From positions 1 to 36,208 of the forward strand of contig DASQMI010000074.1 of the NCBI GenBank assembly GCA_035645555.1: a DNA stretch of 36,208 nucleotides, read 5' to 3'. The stretch's first letter is position 1; each line of letters opens with the position of its first letter. This document shows, piece after piece, positions 10,433 through 18,775 of this stretch. The translations under genes and the position numbers were made by a program. This stretch comes from Lysobacter_F sp035645555. Its GTDB lineage: Bacteria > Pseudomonadota > Gammaproteobacteria > Xanthomonadales > Xanthomonadaceae. Under the pieces are notes generated by a model. That model had not been told where the DNA came from. It saw only the letters and a program-made list of their open reading frames with translations, and ran no database searches.

Positions 10433-11226
10433 CTCAGCTCGAACGCATCCGCGTCCAGCATCGCCGGGAAGCGCTGGCGGTGCTCGGCGAGCGAAGGCCC
10501 GATCAGCGTGGTCGTCACCACCACTTCCTCGTCGGCGCACTCGCTGACCGGGTGCCCCATGAAGTCGATGATCGCGCTCTCACCGTCGTAGCGCAGGCCA
10601 TTGCCGTCGGTACCCACGCGGTTGAGCCCGGCGACGAAGCACAGGTTCTCGATCGCGCGCGCCCGCAGCAGGGTGCGCCACGCGTACGAGCGCGCCGCCG
10701 GCCAGTTGGCCACGACCACCAGAAGGTCGTAGTCCAGCGCGTCCGGCCGCTCGACGTTGTAGCGGTTACGGGAAAACACCGGGAAGCGCAGGTCGTAGCA
10801 GACCAGCGGACAGATCCGCCAGCCGCGCCATTCCACGACGAGCCGGTCGCGGCCCGGCGCGTAGCGCTCGTGCTCCTGGGCGTAGCGGAACAGGTGGCGC
10901 TTGTCGTAGGTCTGCACCGCACCGTCCGGCGTGACGAACAGCAGGCGGTTGAACACCTTGCCGTCCACGCGCAGCTGCACGCTGCCGCAGACCGCGGCAT
11001 CGAGCGTGGCGGCGTGCTCGCGCATCCATGCGACGGTCGGGCCGTCCATGGTTTCGGCATTGTGGATCGCCTCGTTGCTGAAGCCGCTGGTGAACGTCTC
11101 CGGCAGCAGCACCAGGTCGGTCTGCCCGTGCAGCGGCCCGATCAGGTCGCCGTAGTACTCGCGGTTGCCGGCGGGGTCGTGCCAGCGGGTGTCGCCTTGG
11201 ATCAGCGATACGCGGAGGTTGTTCAT
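10429..11226 (-). CDS. Omega-amidase (YafV-like, nitrilase superfamily)
   Basis: It hydrolyses the terminal amide of 2-oxo acids such as 2-oxoglutaramate and 2-oxosuccinamate to the dicarboxylic acid and ammonia. The 265-residue cytoplasmic protein shows the nitrilase catalytic triad: Glu43 in LPETFTSGF, Lys109 in TYDKRHLF and Cys143 in VCYDLRFPVF, the last typical of the YafV/Nit2 branch. It lies 13 nt downstream of an aminotransferase gene in the same direction. This matches the known coupling in which glutamine-dependent transamination makes 2-oxoglutaramate and omega-amidase removes it, for example in methionine salvage. The stop codon TAG (10431-10429) falls inside the GTAG head of a REP element, so the present C-terminus was set by the repeat. 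Confidence 0.88.
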   Translation of the reverse strand: MNNLRVSLIQGDTRWHDPAGNREYYGDLIGPLHGQTDLVLLPETFTSGFSNEAIHNAETMDGPTVAWMREHAATLDAAVCGSVQLRVDGKVFNRLLFVTPDGAVQTYDKRHLFRYAQEHERYAPGRDRLVVEWRGWRICPLVCYDLRFPVFSRNRYNVERPDALDYDLLVVVANWPAARSYAWRTLLRARAIENLCFVAGLNRVGTDGNGLRYDGESAIIDFMGHPVSECADEEVVVTTTLIGPSLAEHRQRFPAMLDADAFELR

Positions 11227-11239
11227 CGTCGTTCCCTGT

Positions 11240-12400
11240 TCAAAGCGCCTGCAGCCGCTCGATCGCGGCGTCCAGCGTCGATTCGTTCTTGGCGAAGCAC
11301 AGCCGCGCCAGGCGCTGCCCTTGCGGCGCGCTCTCGTAGAACGGCGACAGCGGGATCGCGGTGACGCCCTTCTCGATGGTCAGCCAGCGGCAGAATTCGT
11401 CGTCCGGCTGGTCGCTCACCGCCGAGTAGTCGACCAGCTGGAAATAACCCCCCGGCACCGGCAGCGGGCGCAGCTTCGTGTCGGCCAGCTGGCGCTGGAA
11501 GCGGTCGCGCTTGGCCTGGTAGAACGCGCCCAGCTGCTCGTAGTGCTCCGGCTCCTGCTCGATCATCTCGGCGAACGCCCACTGCGCCGGCGCGAACGTG
11601 CAGAACACGTTGTACTGGTGCACCTTGCGGAACTCGGTGGTCAGCAGCGGCGGCGCGATGCAGTAGCCGATCTTCCAGCCGGTGCAGTGGTAGGTCTTGC
11701 CGAAGCTGGAGATCACGAACGAACGCTCGCGCAGCTCCGGATAGCGCAGCACCGATTCATGCTGGCGGCCGTCGAACACGATGTGCTCGTAGACCTCGTC
11801 GGACAGCAGGTACAGCCCGGCCGACTGCACCAGCCGCGCCACTTCGGCCATGTCTTCCGGCGTCAGCATGGCGCCGGACGGGTTATGCGGACTGTTGATC
11901 ATCAGCATCCGCGTGTTGGGCGTGATCGCCCGCTCCACGCGCTCCCAGTCCGGGGCGAAGGTGAGCGGATCCAGCGGCACGTGCACCGCGCGCCCGCCGG
12001 CCAGCTCGATCGCGGGCTCGTAGCAGTCGTAGCACGGGTCAAGCACGATCACCTCGTCGCCCGGACGGATCACTGCATGGATCGCATCGAAGATCGCCTC
12101 GGTCGCACCGGAGGTCACCGTGATCTCGGTATCCGCGTCCGGACGCCAGCCGTAGCAGCGCTCGGTCTTGGCGGCGATCGCCTGGCGCAGCGCCGGCACA
12201 CCGGTCATCGGTGCGTACTGGTTGCGGCCGTCCTGCATGGCGCGCGTCAGCGCCTCGACCAGCCGCCGCGGCACGTCGAAGTCCGGAAAACCCTGTCCCA
12301 GGTTGACCGCACCGTGCTCCATCGCCAGCTGCGACATCACGGTAAAGATGGTGGTGCCGACCTTCGGCAACTTGGTCTCGGGGACGACGGTATCGGTCAT
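11240..12400 (-). CDS. Methionine/glutamine-type PLP aminotransferase (YbdL-like)
   Basis: A fold-type I aminotransferase of 386 residues. Key features are NLGQGFPDF (33-41), the ring-stacking region around PCYDCYEP (122-129), NSPHNPSG (169-176) with Asn173, Asp201 and the PLP-binding Lys235 in SSFGKTYHCTGWKIGY. NLGQGFPDFDVP and KTYHCTGWK are typical of the methionine/kynurenine/glutamine transaminase K group (YbdL, KAT), which moves amino groups from methionine, glutamine or aromatic amino acids to 2-oxo acids. The omega-amidase downstream supports glutamine as amino donor, with removal of 2-oxoglutaramate. I chose the start MTDTVVPETK at 12400; the longer open frame runs into the divergent gene and lacks conserved sequence. 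Confidence 0.88.
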   Translation of the reverse strand: MTDTVVPETKLPKVGTTIFTVMSQLAMEHGAVNLGQGFPDFDVPRRLVEALTRAMQDGRNQYAPMTGVPALRQAIAAKTERCYGWRPDADTEITVTSGATEAIFDAIHAVIRPGDEVIVLDPCYDCYEPAIELAGGRAVHVPLDPLTFAPDWERVERAITPNTRMLMINSPHNPSGAMLTPEDMAEVARLVQSAGLYLLSDEVYEHIVFDGRQHESVLRYPELRERSFVISSFGKTYHCTGWKIGYCIAPPLLTTEFRKVHQYNVFCTFAPAQWAFAEMIEQEPEHYEQLGAFYQAKRDRFQRQLADTKLRPLPVPGGYFQLVDYSAVSDQPDDEFCRWLTIEKGVTAIPLSPFYESAPQGQRLARLCFAKNESTLDAAIERLQAL

Positions 12401-12507
12401 CGCGCGCTCGGGAACTGAGGAGGACGCCGAGTGTACGGCGGTGCCCCGTCGCCGCGGTGTCCGCGGATGGATTGCCTGTGTTCCGTGCAAGGACCGACAC
12501 TGTGCGC

Positions 12508-12975
12508 ATGAGCGAGCTCCTTCCCGATGCGGCCGCACTGGCCGAGGCGTACCGGTGCGCGCGTTATGGCGTGGAGGTCGACGGCGATACGTTCGACCTG
12601 CAGGTCGGCGCATCCGCCGCGGACCTCGAGGCGTACTGGCCGGCGCCGGACTACGTGCTGCTGACCGCGTGGAACCCCTGCTCCGTGCCGCAGCCCGCCG
12701 ACGCCAACCGCGTCGCCGACGAGGCGCTGCGCGCGCGCCTGCAGGCCGCGGCGGTGCCGCACCTGCGCGCGTGGGCGAGCGCGCCGGACGGCAGCTGGCG
12801 CGAGGACGGCTGGCTGCTGGCGGGGCTCGGCTTCGCACGCGCCGACGCGCTGGCGCGCGAGTTCGGCCAGGCCGGCGTGCTCGCCTGGCGGCGCGGCGGG
12901 CCGGTGCGGCTGCGAATGCTGCTGCCGCGCCCGCCCGGGGCGGCGGAGGAACCCTCGACCGAGTGGGTAGAATGA
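12508..12975 (+). CDS. DUF3293 domain protein
   Basis: A soluble protein of 155 residues from the ATG. It matches the DUF3293 pattern: an N-terminal AYRCARYGV, the strand-turn VLLTAWNPCSVPQPADANR, a WREDGWLL motif and a C-terminal REFGQAGVLAWR. The function of this family is unknown. A GTG two codons upstream (12502) is better spaced from AAGGA (12489-12493) and may be the true start. It is divergent from the aminotransferase gene and ends 37 nt before ccmA. It could be co-transcribed with the ccm operon, but a TAGAAT box at its 3' end suggests ccm has a promoter of its own. Confidence 0.72.
   Translation: MSELLPDAAALAEAYRCARYGVEVDGDTFDLQVGASAADLEAYWPAPDYVLLTAWNPCSVPQPADANRVADEALRARLQAAAVPHLRAWASAPDGSWREDGWLLAGLGFARADALAREFGQAGVLAWRRGGPVRLRMLLPRPPGAAEEPSTEWVE
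12968..12973 (+). promoter_or_regulatory. Candidate -10 box for the ccm operon
   Basis: TAGAAT overlaps the end of the DUF3293 gene, 39 nt before the ccmA start codon. Similar TANAAT/TAAACT boxes precede other genes in this window. There is no recognisable -35 hexamer, so the call rests on the -10 alone. Confidence 0.3.
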
Positions 12976-13012
12976 CGCCCCCTCGCGGCCCCGTCTGCCG
13001 CCGATCCCGCCG

Positions 13013-13657
13013 ATGACCCCGTCCGCCGTCGCCGCGCCGCCGCTGCTCGAGGCCCGCGGCCTGCGCTTCGCGCGCAACGACGAGCCCGTGTTCGGTCCGC
13101 TCGACTTCGTGGTCGACGCGGGCGAAGCGCTGCTCGTGCAGGGCGAGAACGGCGTCGGCAAGACCACGCTGCTGCGCGTGCTGGCCGGGCTGCTACGCGC
13201 CGACGACGGCGAGATCCGCCTCGACGGGCAGCCGGCGAGCGCCGCCCGGCGCGCGCGTGCGATCGCCTACCTGGGCCACCTGCCGGCGTTCAAGGCCGAC
13301 CTCACCGCGCTGGAGAACCTGCGTTTCCTGTGCGGCCTGCACGGCCGCCGCCGCGCGCAGCTGCCGGAGCACGCGATGGCGATGGTCGGCCTGGGCGGCT
13401 ACGAGGACGCGCTGGCGCGCCAGCTGTCCGCCGGCCAGAAGAAGCGGCTTTCGCTGGCGCGCATGTGGCTGGCACCGGCGCCGCTGTGGCTGCTCGACGA
13501 GCCGTACGCCAACCTCGACCTGCCCGGCATCGAACTGGTCAACCGCATGGTGCAGGCGCACCTGCGGTCCGGCGGCGCCGCGCTGGTCACCACCCACGGC
13601 GCCTATGCCGCACCGCCGGTGCGCACGCGATTGCTGGTCATGGAGCGCCCGGCATGA
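13013..13657 (+). CDS. ccmA: Haem exporter ATP-binding subunit CcmA
   Basis: The ATPase of the CcmAB complex, which works with CcmCD to release holo-CcmE during cytochrome c maturation. The 214-residue ABC protein has Walker A GENGVGKTT (44-52), the signature LSAGQKKRLSLARM and Walker B LWLLDEPYANLD, followed by the switch histidine in TTHGAY. Its length is usual for CcmA (about 205-215). The stop codon overlaps the ccmB start by 4 nt (ATGA). First gene of the ccm operon. Confidence 0.95.
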   Translation: MTPSAVAAPPLLEARGLRFARNDEPVFGPLDFVVDAGEALLVQGENGVGKTTLLRVLAGLLRADDGEIRLDGQPASAARRARAIAYLGHLPAFKADLTALENLRFLCGLHGRRRAQLPEHAMAMVGLGGYEDALARQLSAGQKKRLSLARMWLAPAPLWLLDEPYANLDLPGIELVNRMVQAHLRSGGAALVTTHGAYAAPPVRTRLLVMERPA

Positions 13658-14355
13658 ACGGCGCCCCGCCCGGAATCCCGCCCTCGCTGGGGGCGACCGC
13701 ACGCGCGCTGCTGGCGCGCGACCTGCGGCTGCTGTGGCGGCGCCGCGGCGACGCGCTGCAGCCGGCGCTGTTCGCGCTGCTGGTGGTGGTGCTGTTCGCG
13801 CTCGGCCTCGGCGGCGAGGCGCAGGCGCTGGCGAAGGTGGCCGGCGCGGTGCTGTGGCTTGCCGTGCTGCTGGCCGGCCTGCTGGCACTCGACACCCTGT
13901 TCCGCGGCGACGCCGAAGACGGTTCGCTGGAGCAATGGATGCTGGCGCCGGTGCCGCTGGCCTGGCTGGTGGGCGTGCGCACGTTCATGCACTGGGCGAC
14001 CACCGCGCTGCCGCTGCTGGTGGCCGCGCCGTTCCTCGGCGAGCTGCTGCACCTGCCGCGCGCGCAGCTGCCGGTGCTGCTGGCCTCGCTGGCGCTGGGT
14101 ACGCCGCTGCTGAGCCTGCTCGGTGCGGTGGTCGCGGCGCTGACCGTCGGCATGCGCCGCTCGGGCATCCTGGTCGCCCTGCTCGCGCTGCCGCTGTACG
14201 TGCCGGTGCTGGTGTTCGGCGCCGGCAGCGTGGCCGCCGCCGGCCAGGGCCTGGACCCGACCGGCGCGCTGCTGCTGCTCGCCGCCGGGCTCGTGGTCGC
14301 GATCGTGCTGGCGCCGCTGGCGGCCGCGGCGGCCATCCGCATCGCCCTGAGCTGA
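13654..14355 (+). CDS. ccmB: Haem exporter membrane subunit CcmB
   Basis: The membrane partner of CcmA, 233 residues with six predicted helices. Conserved CcmB blocks include LLARDLRLLWRRRGDALQP near the N-terminus, LLALDTLFRGDAEDGSLEQ, and LLSLLGAVVAALTVGMRRSG followed by LLALPLYVPVLVFGAG. The N-terminus is about 10 residues longer than in the E. coli protein. Start ATG overlaps the ccmA stop by 4 nt, indicating translational coupling. An 84-nt gap containing a long hairpin follows, the only real gap in the operon. Confidence 0.95.
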   Translation: MNGAPPGIPPSLGATARALLARDLRLLWRRRGDALQPALFALLVVVLFALGLGGEAQALAKVAGAVLWLAVLLAGLLALDTLFRGDAEDGSLEQWMLAPVPLAWLVGVRTFMHWATTALPLLVAAPFLGELLHLPRAQLPVLLASLALGTPLLSLLGAVVAALTVGMRRSGILVALLALPLYVPVLVFGAGSVAAAGQGLDPTGALLLLAAGLVVAIVLAPLAAAAAIRIALS

Positions 14356-14356
14356 A

Positions 14357-14394
14357 CCGATTGCGCCGGGCCGAGCCGGCGCGGCCGCAATCGG
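14357..14394 (+). other. Long hairpin between ccmB and ccmC
   Basis: Arms CCGATTG (14357-14363) and CAATCGG (14388-14394) pair perfectly. Inside them CGCCGG (14364-14369) pairs with CCGGCG (14376-14381), leaving a 6-nt loop and one 6-nt bulge (14382-14387). No T-run follows, so it is not a typical intrinsic terminator. It may slow or block transcription, protect an RNA end, or tune expression of the genes on either side. Confidence 0.6.
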
Positions 14395-14439
14395 CGAAAA
14401 TGACGCGTTCTCCACACCCCTCCGCCTGCCCCGGCCGCG

Positions 14440-15195
14440 ATGAACCCTCTGGTCCGCTGGTTCCACCAACTCGGCTCGCCGCCGTACTTCGACCGCTTCG
14501 CGGCGCGCTGGGCGCCGTGGGGCTACGGGCTGGGCCTGCTGACCATGGCGGTCGGCCTGTACGGCGCGCTGTTCCAGGTGCCTGCGGATTACCAGCAGGG
14601 CGACAGCTTCCGCATCCTCTACATCCACGTGCCGAGCGCGTGGATGAGCATGGCGGTGTTCGGCCTGATGGCGGTCTATTCCGCGATCGCGCTGATCTGG
14701 CGGATCAAGCTGTGCGAGATCTTGGCGATGGCGTGCGCGCCGATCGGCGCCGCGTTCACCCTGATCACGCTCGCCACGGGTTCGATCTGGGGCAAGCCGA
14801 TGTGGGGCACCTGGTGGGACTGGGATCCGCGCCTGACCACCGAGCTGATCCTGCTGTTCCTGTACCTGGGCGTGACGGGCCTCTACAACGCCATCGACGA
14901 CCGCCGCGCCGCCGCGCGCGCGGCCGGGCTGCTGGCGATCGTCGGGGTCGCGCTGCTGCCGGTGATCCGTTACTCGGTGGTGTGGTGGAACTCGCTGCAC
15001 CAGGGCCAGACCATCCGCGTGTTCGGCGAATCCTCCATGGACCCGAGCATGCTGCCGCCGCTGATCTGGATGATCGTCGGCACCAAGCTGTGGTTCGTGG
15101 GTGCCCTGCTCGACCGCGCGCGCGCCGACAACCTGCGCCGCGAGGCCGGCAAGGCCTGGGTCGCCGAACTTGCCCAGCGCGGAGAACGCGCATGA
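14440..15195 (+). CDS. ccmC: Haem handling protein CcmC
   Basis: An inner membrane protein of 251 residues with six helices that delivers haem to CcmE. It contains the tryptophan-rich WGTWWDWDP motif (122-130) of the haem handling protein family and the two axial histidine candidates His63 (YIHVPSAW) and His187 (NSLHQGQT), close to the E. coli positions 60 and 184. The gene begins after the only gap in the operon. Its stop codon overlaps the ccmD start by 4 nt. Confidence 0.95.
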   Translation: MNPLVRWFHQLGSPPYFDRFAARWAPWGYGLGLLTMAVGLYGALFQVPADYQQGDSFRILYIHVPSAWMSMAVFGLMAVYSAIALIWRIKLCEILAMACAPIGAAFTLITLATGSIWGKPMWGTWWDWDPRLTTELILLFLYLGVTGLYNAIDDRRAAARAAGLLAIVGVALLPVIRYSVVWWNSLHQGQTIRVFGESSMDPSMLPPLIWMIVGTKLWFVGALLDRARADNLRREAGKAWVAELAQRGERA

Positions 15196-15356
15196 GCTAC
15201 ATCGAATACGTCGCGGCCGCCTATGCGGTGTTCGTGGGGGTGCTGGCGTGGGATTTCGTCAGCACCCGCCTGCAAATCCGCCGCCAGTTGCGCGACGCGC
15301 AACGGCGCGCGCAGCGGCAGGCGCCGCGCCCCGTTCCGGAAGACTTCCAACGATGA
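15192..15356 (+). CDS. ccmD: CcmD, small subunit of the haem release complex
   Basis: A small 54-residue protein recognised from its place between ccmC and ccmE and its layout: one N-terminal membrane helix (about 5-20), then a strongly basic cytoplasmic tail (RLQIRRQLRDAQRRAQR). CcmD is needed for release of haem-loaded CcmE from the CcmABC complex. The ATG overlaps the ccmC stop by 4 nt, and its own TGA overlaps the ccmE start by 3 nt. The sequence is poorly conserved in the family, so position is the main evidence. Confidence 0.88.
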   Translation: MSYIEYVAAAYAVFVGVLAWDFVSTRLQIRRQLRDAQRRAQRQAPRPVPEDFQR

Positions 15357-15835
15357 ATCCGATCCGTCGTCGCCGCCTGCTGTGGGTGCTTGCGCTGGTC
15401 GCCGCCGGCGCACTGGCGGTCACCCTGATCGCGATGGCGCTGCAGCGCAACGTCGCCTACCTGTACACCCCGAGCGAGGTGCTGTCCGGCGCGGCCGGCG
15501 CCAACGTCGCCGGCGGCAGCGCCCGCTTCCGCCTGGGCGGCATGGTCGCCAAGGGTTCGTTCAAGCGCGTGGAGGGCTCGCTCGAATCGCACTTCCGCGT
15601 GACCGACGGCGATGCCGAGATGCCGGTGGTCTACACCGGCATCCTGCCGGACCTGTTCCGCGAGAACCAGGCGGTGGTCGCCACCGGCCGGATGCAGGGC
15701 GAACGCTTCGTCGCCGAGGAGGTGCTCGCCAAGCACGACGAGACCTACATGCCGAAGGAAGTGGCGGACAAGATGGGCAAGGCGCACCGCAAGCACGACG
15801 TGCAGGACGCGCCTGCGGCCGGTTCGGCGCCGTGA
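15353..15835 (+). CDS. ccmE: Periplasmic haem chaperone CcmE
   Basis: It binds haem covalently in the periplasm and passes it to the CcmF/H ligation complex. The 160-residue protein has a basic N-terminus, one membrane anchor (about 9-30), and the OB-fold body including YLYTPSEV and FRLGGMVAKGSF. The haem-binding segment LAKHDETYMP carries His128 and Tyr132, matching His130 and Tyr134 of E. coli. The C-terminal tail is short and partly disordered. Start ATG overlaps the ccmD stop, and its TGA shares one base with the ccmF start. Confidence 0.95.
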   Translation: MNPIRRRRLLWVLALVAAGALAVTLIAMALQRNVAYLYTPSEVLSGAAGANVAGGSARFRLGGMVAKGSFKRVEGSLESHFRVTDGDAEMPVVYTGILPDLFRENQAVVATGRMQGERFVAEEVLAKHDETYMPKEVADKMGKAHRKHDVQDAPAAGSAP

Positions 15836-17757
15836 TGCTGCCCGAGATCGGCCAGATCACCCTGATCCTCGCGCTGCTGGTCGCCGCGTTGCAGGCCGTA
15901 CTGCCGCTCGTCGGCGCGCAGCGCGGCATCGCGGCGTGGACCGCGGTCGCGCGGCCGGCCGCGTACGCGCAGCTCGCGCTGGTCGCGCTCGCGTTCGTGC
16001 TGCTCACCCACGCGTTCGTGGTGCAGGACTTCTCGCTGCGCTACGTCGCGCAGAACAGCAACACGCTGCTGCCGGTGCTCTACCGCTACTCCGCGGTGTG
16101 GGGCGCCCACGAAGGTTCGCTGCTGCTGTGGGCGCTGGTGCTGGCGCTGTGGACCGGTGCGGTGGCGCGCTTCTCGCAGCGGCTGCCGGCGGAGGTGATC
16201 GCGCGCGTGCTGGGCGTGATGGGCATCGTCAGCGTCGGCTTCCTCGCGTTCCTGATCTTCACCAGCAACCCGTTCGAGCGCCTGCTGCCGGCGCCGCCGG
16301 AAGGCCGCGACCTCAATCCGCTGCTGCAGGACCCGGGCCTGATCATCCATCCGCCGATGCTCTACATGGGCTACGTCGGCTTCGCGGTGCCGTTCGCGTT
16401 CGCGATCGCCGCGCTGCTGGACGGCCGCATCGACGCGCGCTGGCTGCGCTGGACGCGGCCGTGGACCAACGTCGCCTGGGCGTTCCTGACGCTCGGCATC
16501 GCGCTCGGTTCGTGGTGGGCCTACTACGAGCTGGGCTGGGGCGGTTGGTGGTTCTGGGATCCGGTCGAGAACGCGAGCTTCATGCCGTGGCTGGCCGGCG
16601 CCGCGTTGCTGCATTCGCAGGCGGTGACCGAAAAGCGCGGCAGCTTCCGCGGCTGGACGCTGCTGCTCGCGATCGCCACGTTCGCGCTGTCGCTGCTCGG
16701 CACGTTCCTGGTCCGCTCCGGCGTGCTGACCAGCGTGCACGCGTTCGCCGCGGATCCCTCGCGCGGCATGTTCATCCTGGTGTTCCTCGCCATCGTGGTC
16801 GGCGGCTCGCTGCTGCTGTACGCGCTGCGCGCGCCCGGCGAGGAGGACGCACGCCCGTTCGCGCCCAGCTCGCGCGAGACGCTGCTGCTGGTCAACAACC
16901 TGCTGCTGACCGCCGCCTGCGCGATGGTGCTGCTCGGCACGCTGTACCCGTTGCTCGCCGATGCGCTCGAGCTGGGCAAGATCTCGGTCGGCCCGCCGTA
17001 CTTCGCGCTGATGTTCCTGGTGCTGATGACGCCGCTGGTGCTGCTGCTGCCGTTCGGCCCGCTGTTCAAGTGGCAGCGAGAACAGCCCTCGAAGCCGTTG
17101 GCCACGCTGCTGCCGTGGTTCGGGCTGGCGCTGGGCGCGGCGCTGGCCGCGTTCTTCGTCGCGCCGCAGGGTCCATGGAAGGTCGCGGCCGGCATCGGCG
17201 GCGCGTTGTGGGTCGCCGCCGGCACGCTGCGATTCGTGTGGTCGCGCCTGCGCTCGCCCGGCGGCCGGATGACCGCCGAGATGCTCGGCATGACGCTCGC
17301 GCACCTCGGCATCGCGGTGTTCCTGGTCGGCGCGCTGCTGGTGGAAGGGCTCAACGTGCAGCGCGAAGTCGCGGTCACCGCCGGCCAGACCGTCGAGGTC
17401 GGCCGCTACGCGTTCCGGCTCGACGGCGTCAGCCGCGAGCAAGGCCCCAACTACATCGCCGACCGCGGCACCGTGGCGGTGTTCGAGGACGACGCGCCGC
17501 TGACCGTGCTGCATCCGGAGAAGCGCGCCTACGCCAGCGGCGGCCAGGTGATGACCGAGGCGGCGATGGACCGCAGCCTCACCCGCGACCTGTACGTCGC
17601 GCTCGGCGAGCCGCTCGGCGGCGACGCCTGGGCACTGCGCGTGCACGTCAAGCCGTTCGTGCGCTGGATCTGGGCCGGCGCGCTGTTGATGATGCTGGGC
17701 GGTCTGGTCGCGGCCACGGACCGCCGCTTCCGTCGTTCGCAGGAGGTTGCCGCATGA
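15835..17757 (+). CDS. ccmF: Cytochrome c haem ligase core subunit CcmF
   Basis: The central membrane subunit that joins haem to the CXXCH motif of apocytochromes. It has 640 residues, about 14-15 membrane helices and the tryptophan-rich haem motif WGGWWFWDPVENASFMPW (235-252). Conserved histidines include His172 (IIHPPML) and His260 (LLHSQAV). The length equals the family norm (about 645). The start ATG at 15835 shares its A with the ccmE stop (TGATG), and the end overlaps ccmG by 4 nt. Confidence 0.96.
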   Translation: MLPEIGQITLILALLVAALQAVLPLVGAQRGIAAWTAVARPAAYAQLALVALAFVLLTHAFVVQDFSLRYVAQNSNTLLPVLYRYSAVWGAHEGSLLLWALVLALWTGAVARFSQRLPAEVIARVLGVMGIVSVGFLAFLIFTSNPFERLLPAPPEGRDLNPLLQDPGLIIHPPMLYMGYVGFAVPFAFAIAALLDGRIDARWLRWTRPWTNVAWAFLTLGIALGSWWAYYELGWGGWWFWDPVENASFMPWLAGAALLHSQAVTEKRGSFRGWTLLLAIATFALSLLGTFLVRSGVLTSVHAFAADPSRGMFILVFLAIVVGGSLLLYALRAPGEEDARPFAPSSRETLLLVNNLLLTAACAMVLLGTLYPLLADALELGKISVGPPYFALMFLVLMTPLVLLLPFGPLFKWQREQPSKPLATLLPWFGLALGAALAAFFVAPQGPWKVAAGIGGALWVAAGTLRFVWSRLRSPGGRMTAEMLGMTLAHLGIAVFLVGALLVEGLNVQREVAVTAGQTVEVGRYAFRLDGVSREQGPNYIADRGTVAVFEDDAPLTVLHPEKRAYASGGQVMTEAAMDRSLTRDLYVALGEPLGGDAWALRVHVKPFVRWIWAGALLMMLGGLVAATDRRFRRSQEVAA

Positions 17758-18326
17758 CGTCCCGTCCCACCGCCGCGCGTTGGGTGCCGCTGGCGATCGC
17801 GCTGCTGCTCGGCGCGCTGCTGCTCGCCGGCGTCCTGCTGAGCCGGCGCGACAACCGTGACGCGCTGCCGTCGCCGCTGATCGGCAAGCCGGCACCGGCG
17901 TTCGCGCTACCGGTGCTGCACGAGCCGCAGCGGATCGTGCGCAATGCCGACCTGCGCGGCGCACCGTACCTGCTCAACGTCTGGGGCAGCTGGTGCCCGG
18001 CGTGCCAGGACGAGCACCCGGTGCTGACCCGCTTCGCCGAGACCAAGCGCGTGCGCGTGATCGGCTACAACTGGAAGGACGAGCGCGAGGACGCGCTGCG
18101 CTGGCTGGAGCAGTTCGGCAATCCATACTGGCTGGTGATCACCGACTACGAAGGCAAGCGCGCGATCGACTGGGGCATCTACGGCGCGCCGGAGACGTTC
18201 CTGGTCGACGCCGACGGCGTGGTGCGCTGGAAGCACGTCGGTCCGCTCACCGACGAGACCATCGCCAACGAGCTGCTGCCGGTGCTCGAAGAGGTCGAGA
18301 AGACCGCACCGGGGTTGTCGCTGTGA
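17754..18326 (+). CDS. ccmG: Periplasmic thiol:disulfide reductase CcmG (DsbE)
   Basis: A membrane-anchored thioredoxin-like protein that keeps the cysteines of apocytochrome c reduced before haem attachment. Of 190 residues, about 10-29 form the membrane anchor. The thioredoxin fold has the active site WCPAC with Cys81 and Cys84, preceded by LLNVWGSW, and the cis-proline segment YGAPETFLVD. These are CcmG/DsbE hallmarks. It overlaps ccmF by 4 nt and ccmH by 4 nt. Confidence 0.95.
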   Translation: MTSRPTAARWVPLAIALLLGALLLAGVLLSRRDNRDALPSPLIGKPAPAFALPVLHEPQRIVRNADLRGAPYLLNVWGSWCPACQDEHPVLTRFAETKRVRVIGYNWKDEREDALRWLEQFGNPYWLVITDYEGKRAIDWGIYGAPETFLVDADGVVRWKHVGPLTDETIANELLPVLEEVEKTAPGLSL

Positions 18327-18775
18327 TCGCGCGCGCGCTCCGCGTCGTCCTGCTCGCGCTGCTGCTGGCTGCGCCGGTGGCGCACGCGCAGCCGGCCAGT
18401 GATCCGCCCCCGCTGCAGTTCCGCGACGCCGCCGAGGAGCGTCGCTTCCACGCGCTGGTGGCCGAGCTGCGCTGCGTGATGTGCCAGAACCAGTCGCTGG
18501 CCGACTCCAACGCGCAGATCGCGGTCGACCTGCGCCGCGAGATCCTGCAGCTGATGCGCGAGGGCCGCAGCGACGCCGAGATCAAGGACTTCCTGGTGGC
18601 GCGCTACGGCGAGTTCGTGCTGTACCGACCGCCGATGGACGGCAAGAACCTGCTGCTGTGGTTCGGCCCCGCGCTGGTGCTGCTGCTGGGCGGCTGGCTG
18701 GTCGCGCGCATCGTGCGCGGCCGCGCCGCACCTGACGCGCCGTCCACTCCCGCCGACGACGAGCAGGAGTGGTGA
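18323..18775 (+). CDS. ccmH: Cytochrome c maturation protein CcmH
   Basis: A periplasmic thioredox protein tethered to the inner membrane, part of the haem ligation complex. The 150-residue protein has a signal peptide (about 1-22, ending AHA), the motif LRCVMCQNQSLADS with redox Cys51 and Cys54, and a C-terminal membrane helix (about 108-130). It is the short form, with the TPR part encoded separately as ccmI. The start codon is GTG, overlapping the ccmG stop as GTGA; starting there gives a complete signal peptide. Confidence 0.93.
   Translation: MIARALRVVLLALLLAAPVAHAQPASDPPPLQFRDAAEERRFHALVAELRCVMCQNQSLADSNAQIAVDLRREILQLMREGRSDAEIKDFLVARYGEFVLYRPPMDGKNLLLWFGPALVLLLGGWLVARIVRGRAAPDAPSTPADDEQEW

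Noticed and set aside
15745..17964. Minus-strand open frame of 739 codons inside the ccm operon
   Set aside because: Antisense to ccmE, ccmF and ccmG, low-complexity composition, no motif.
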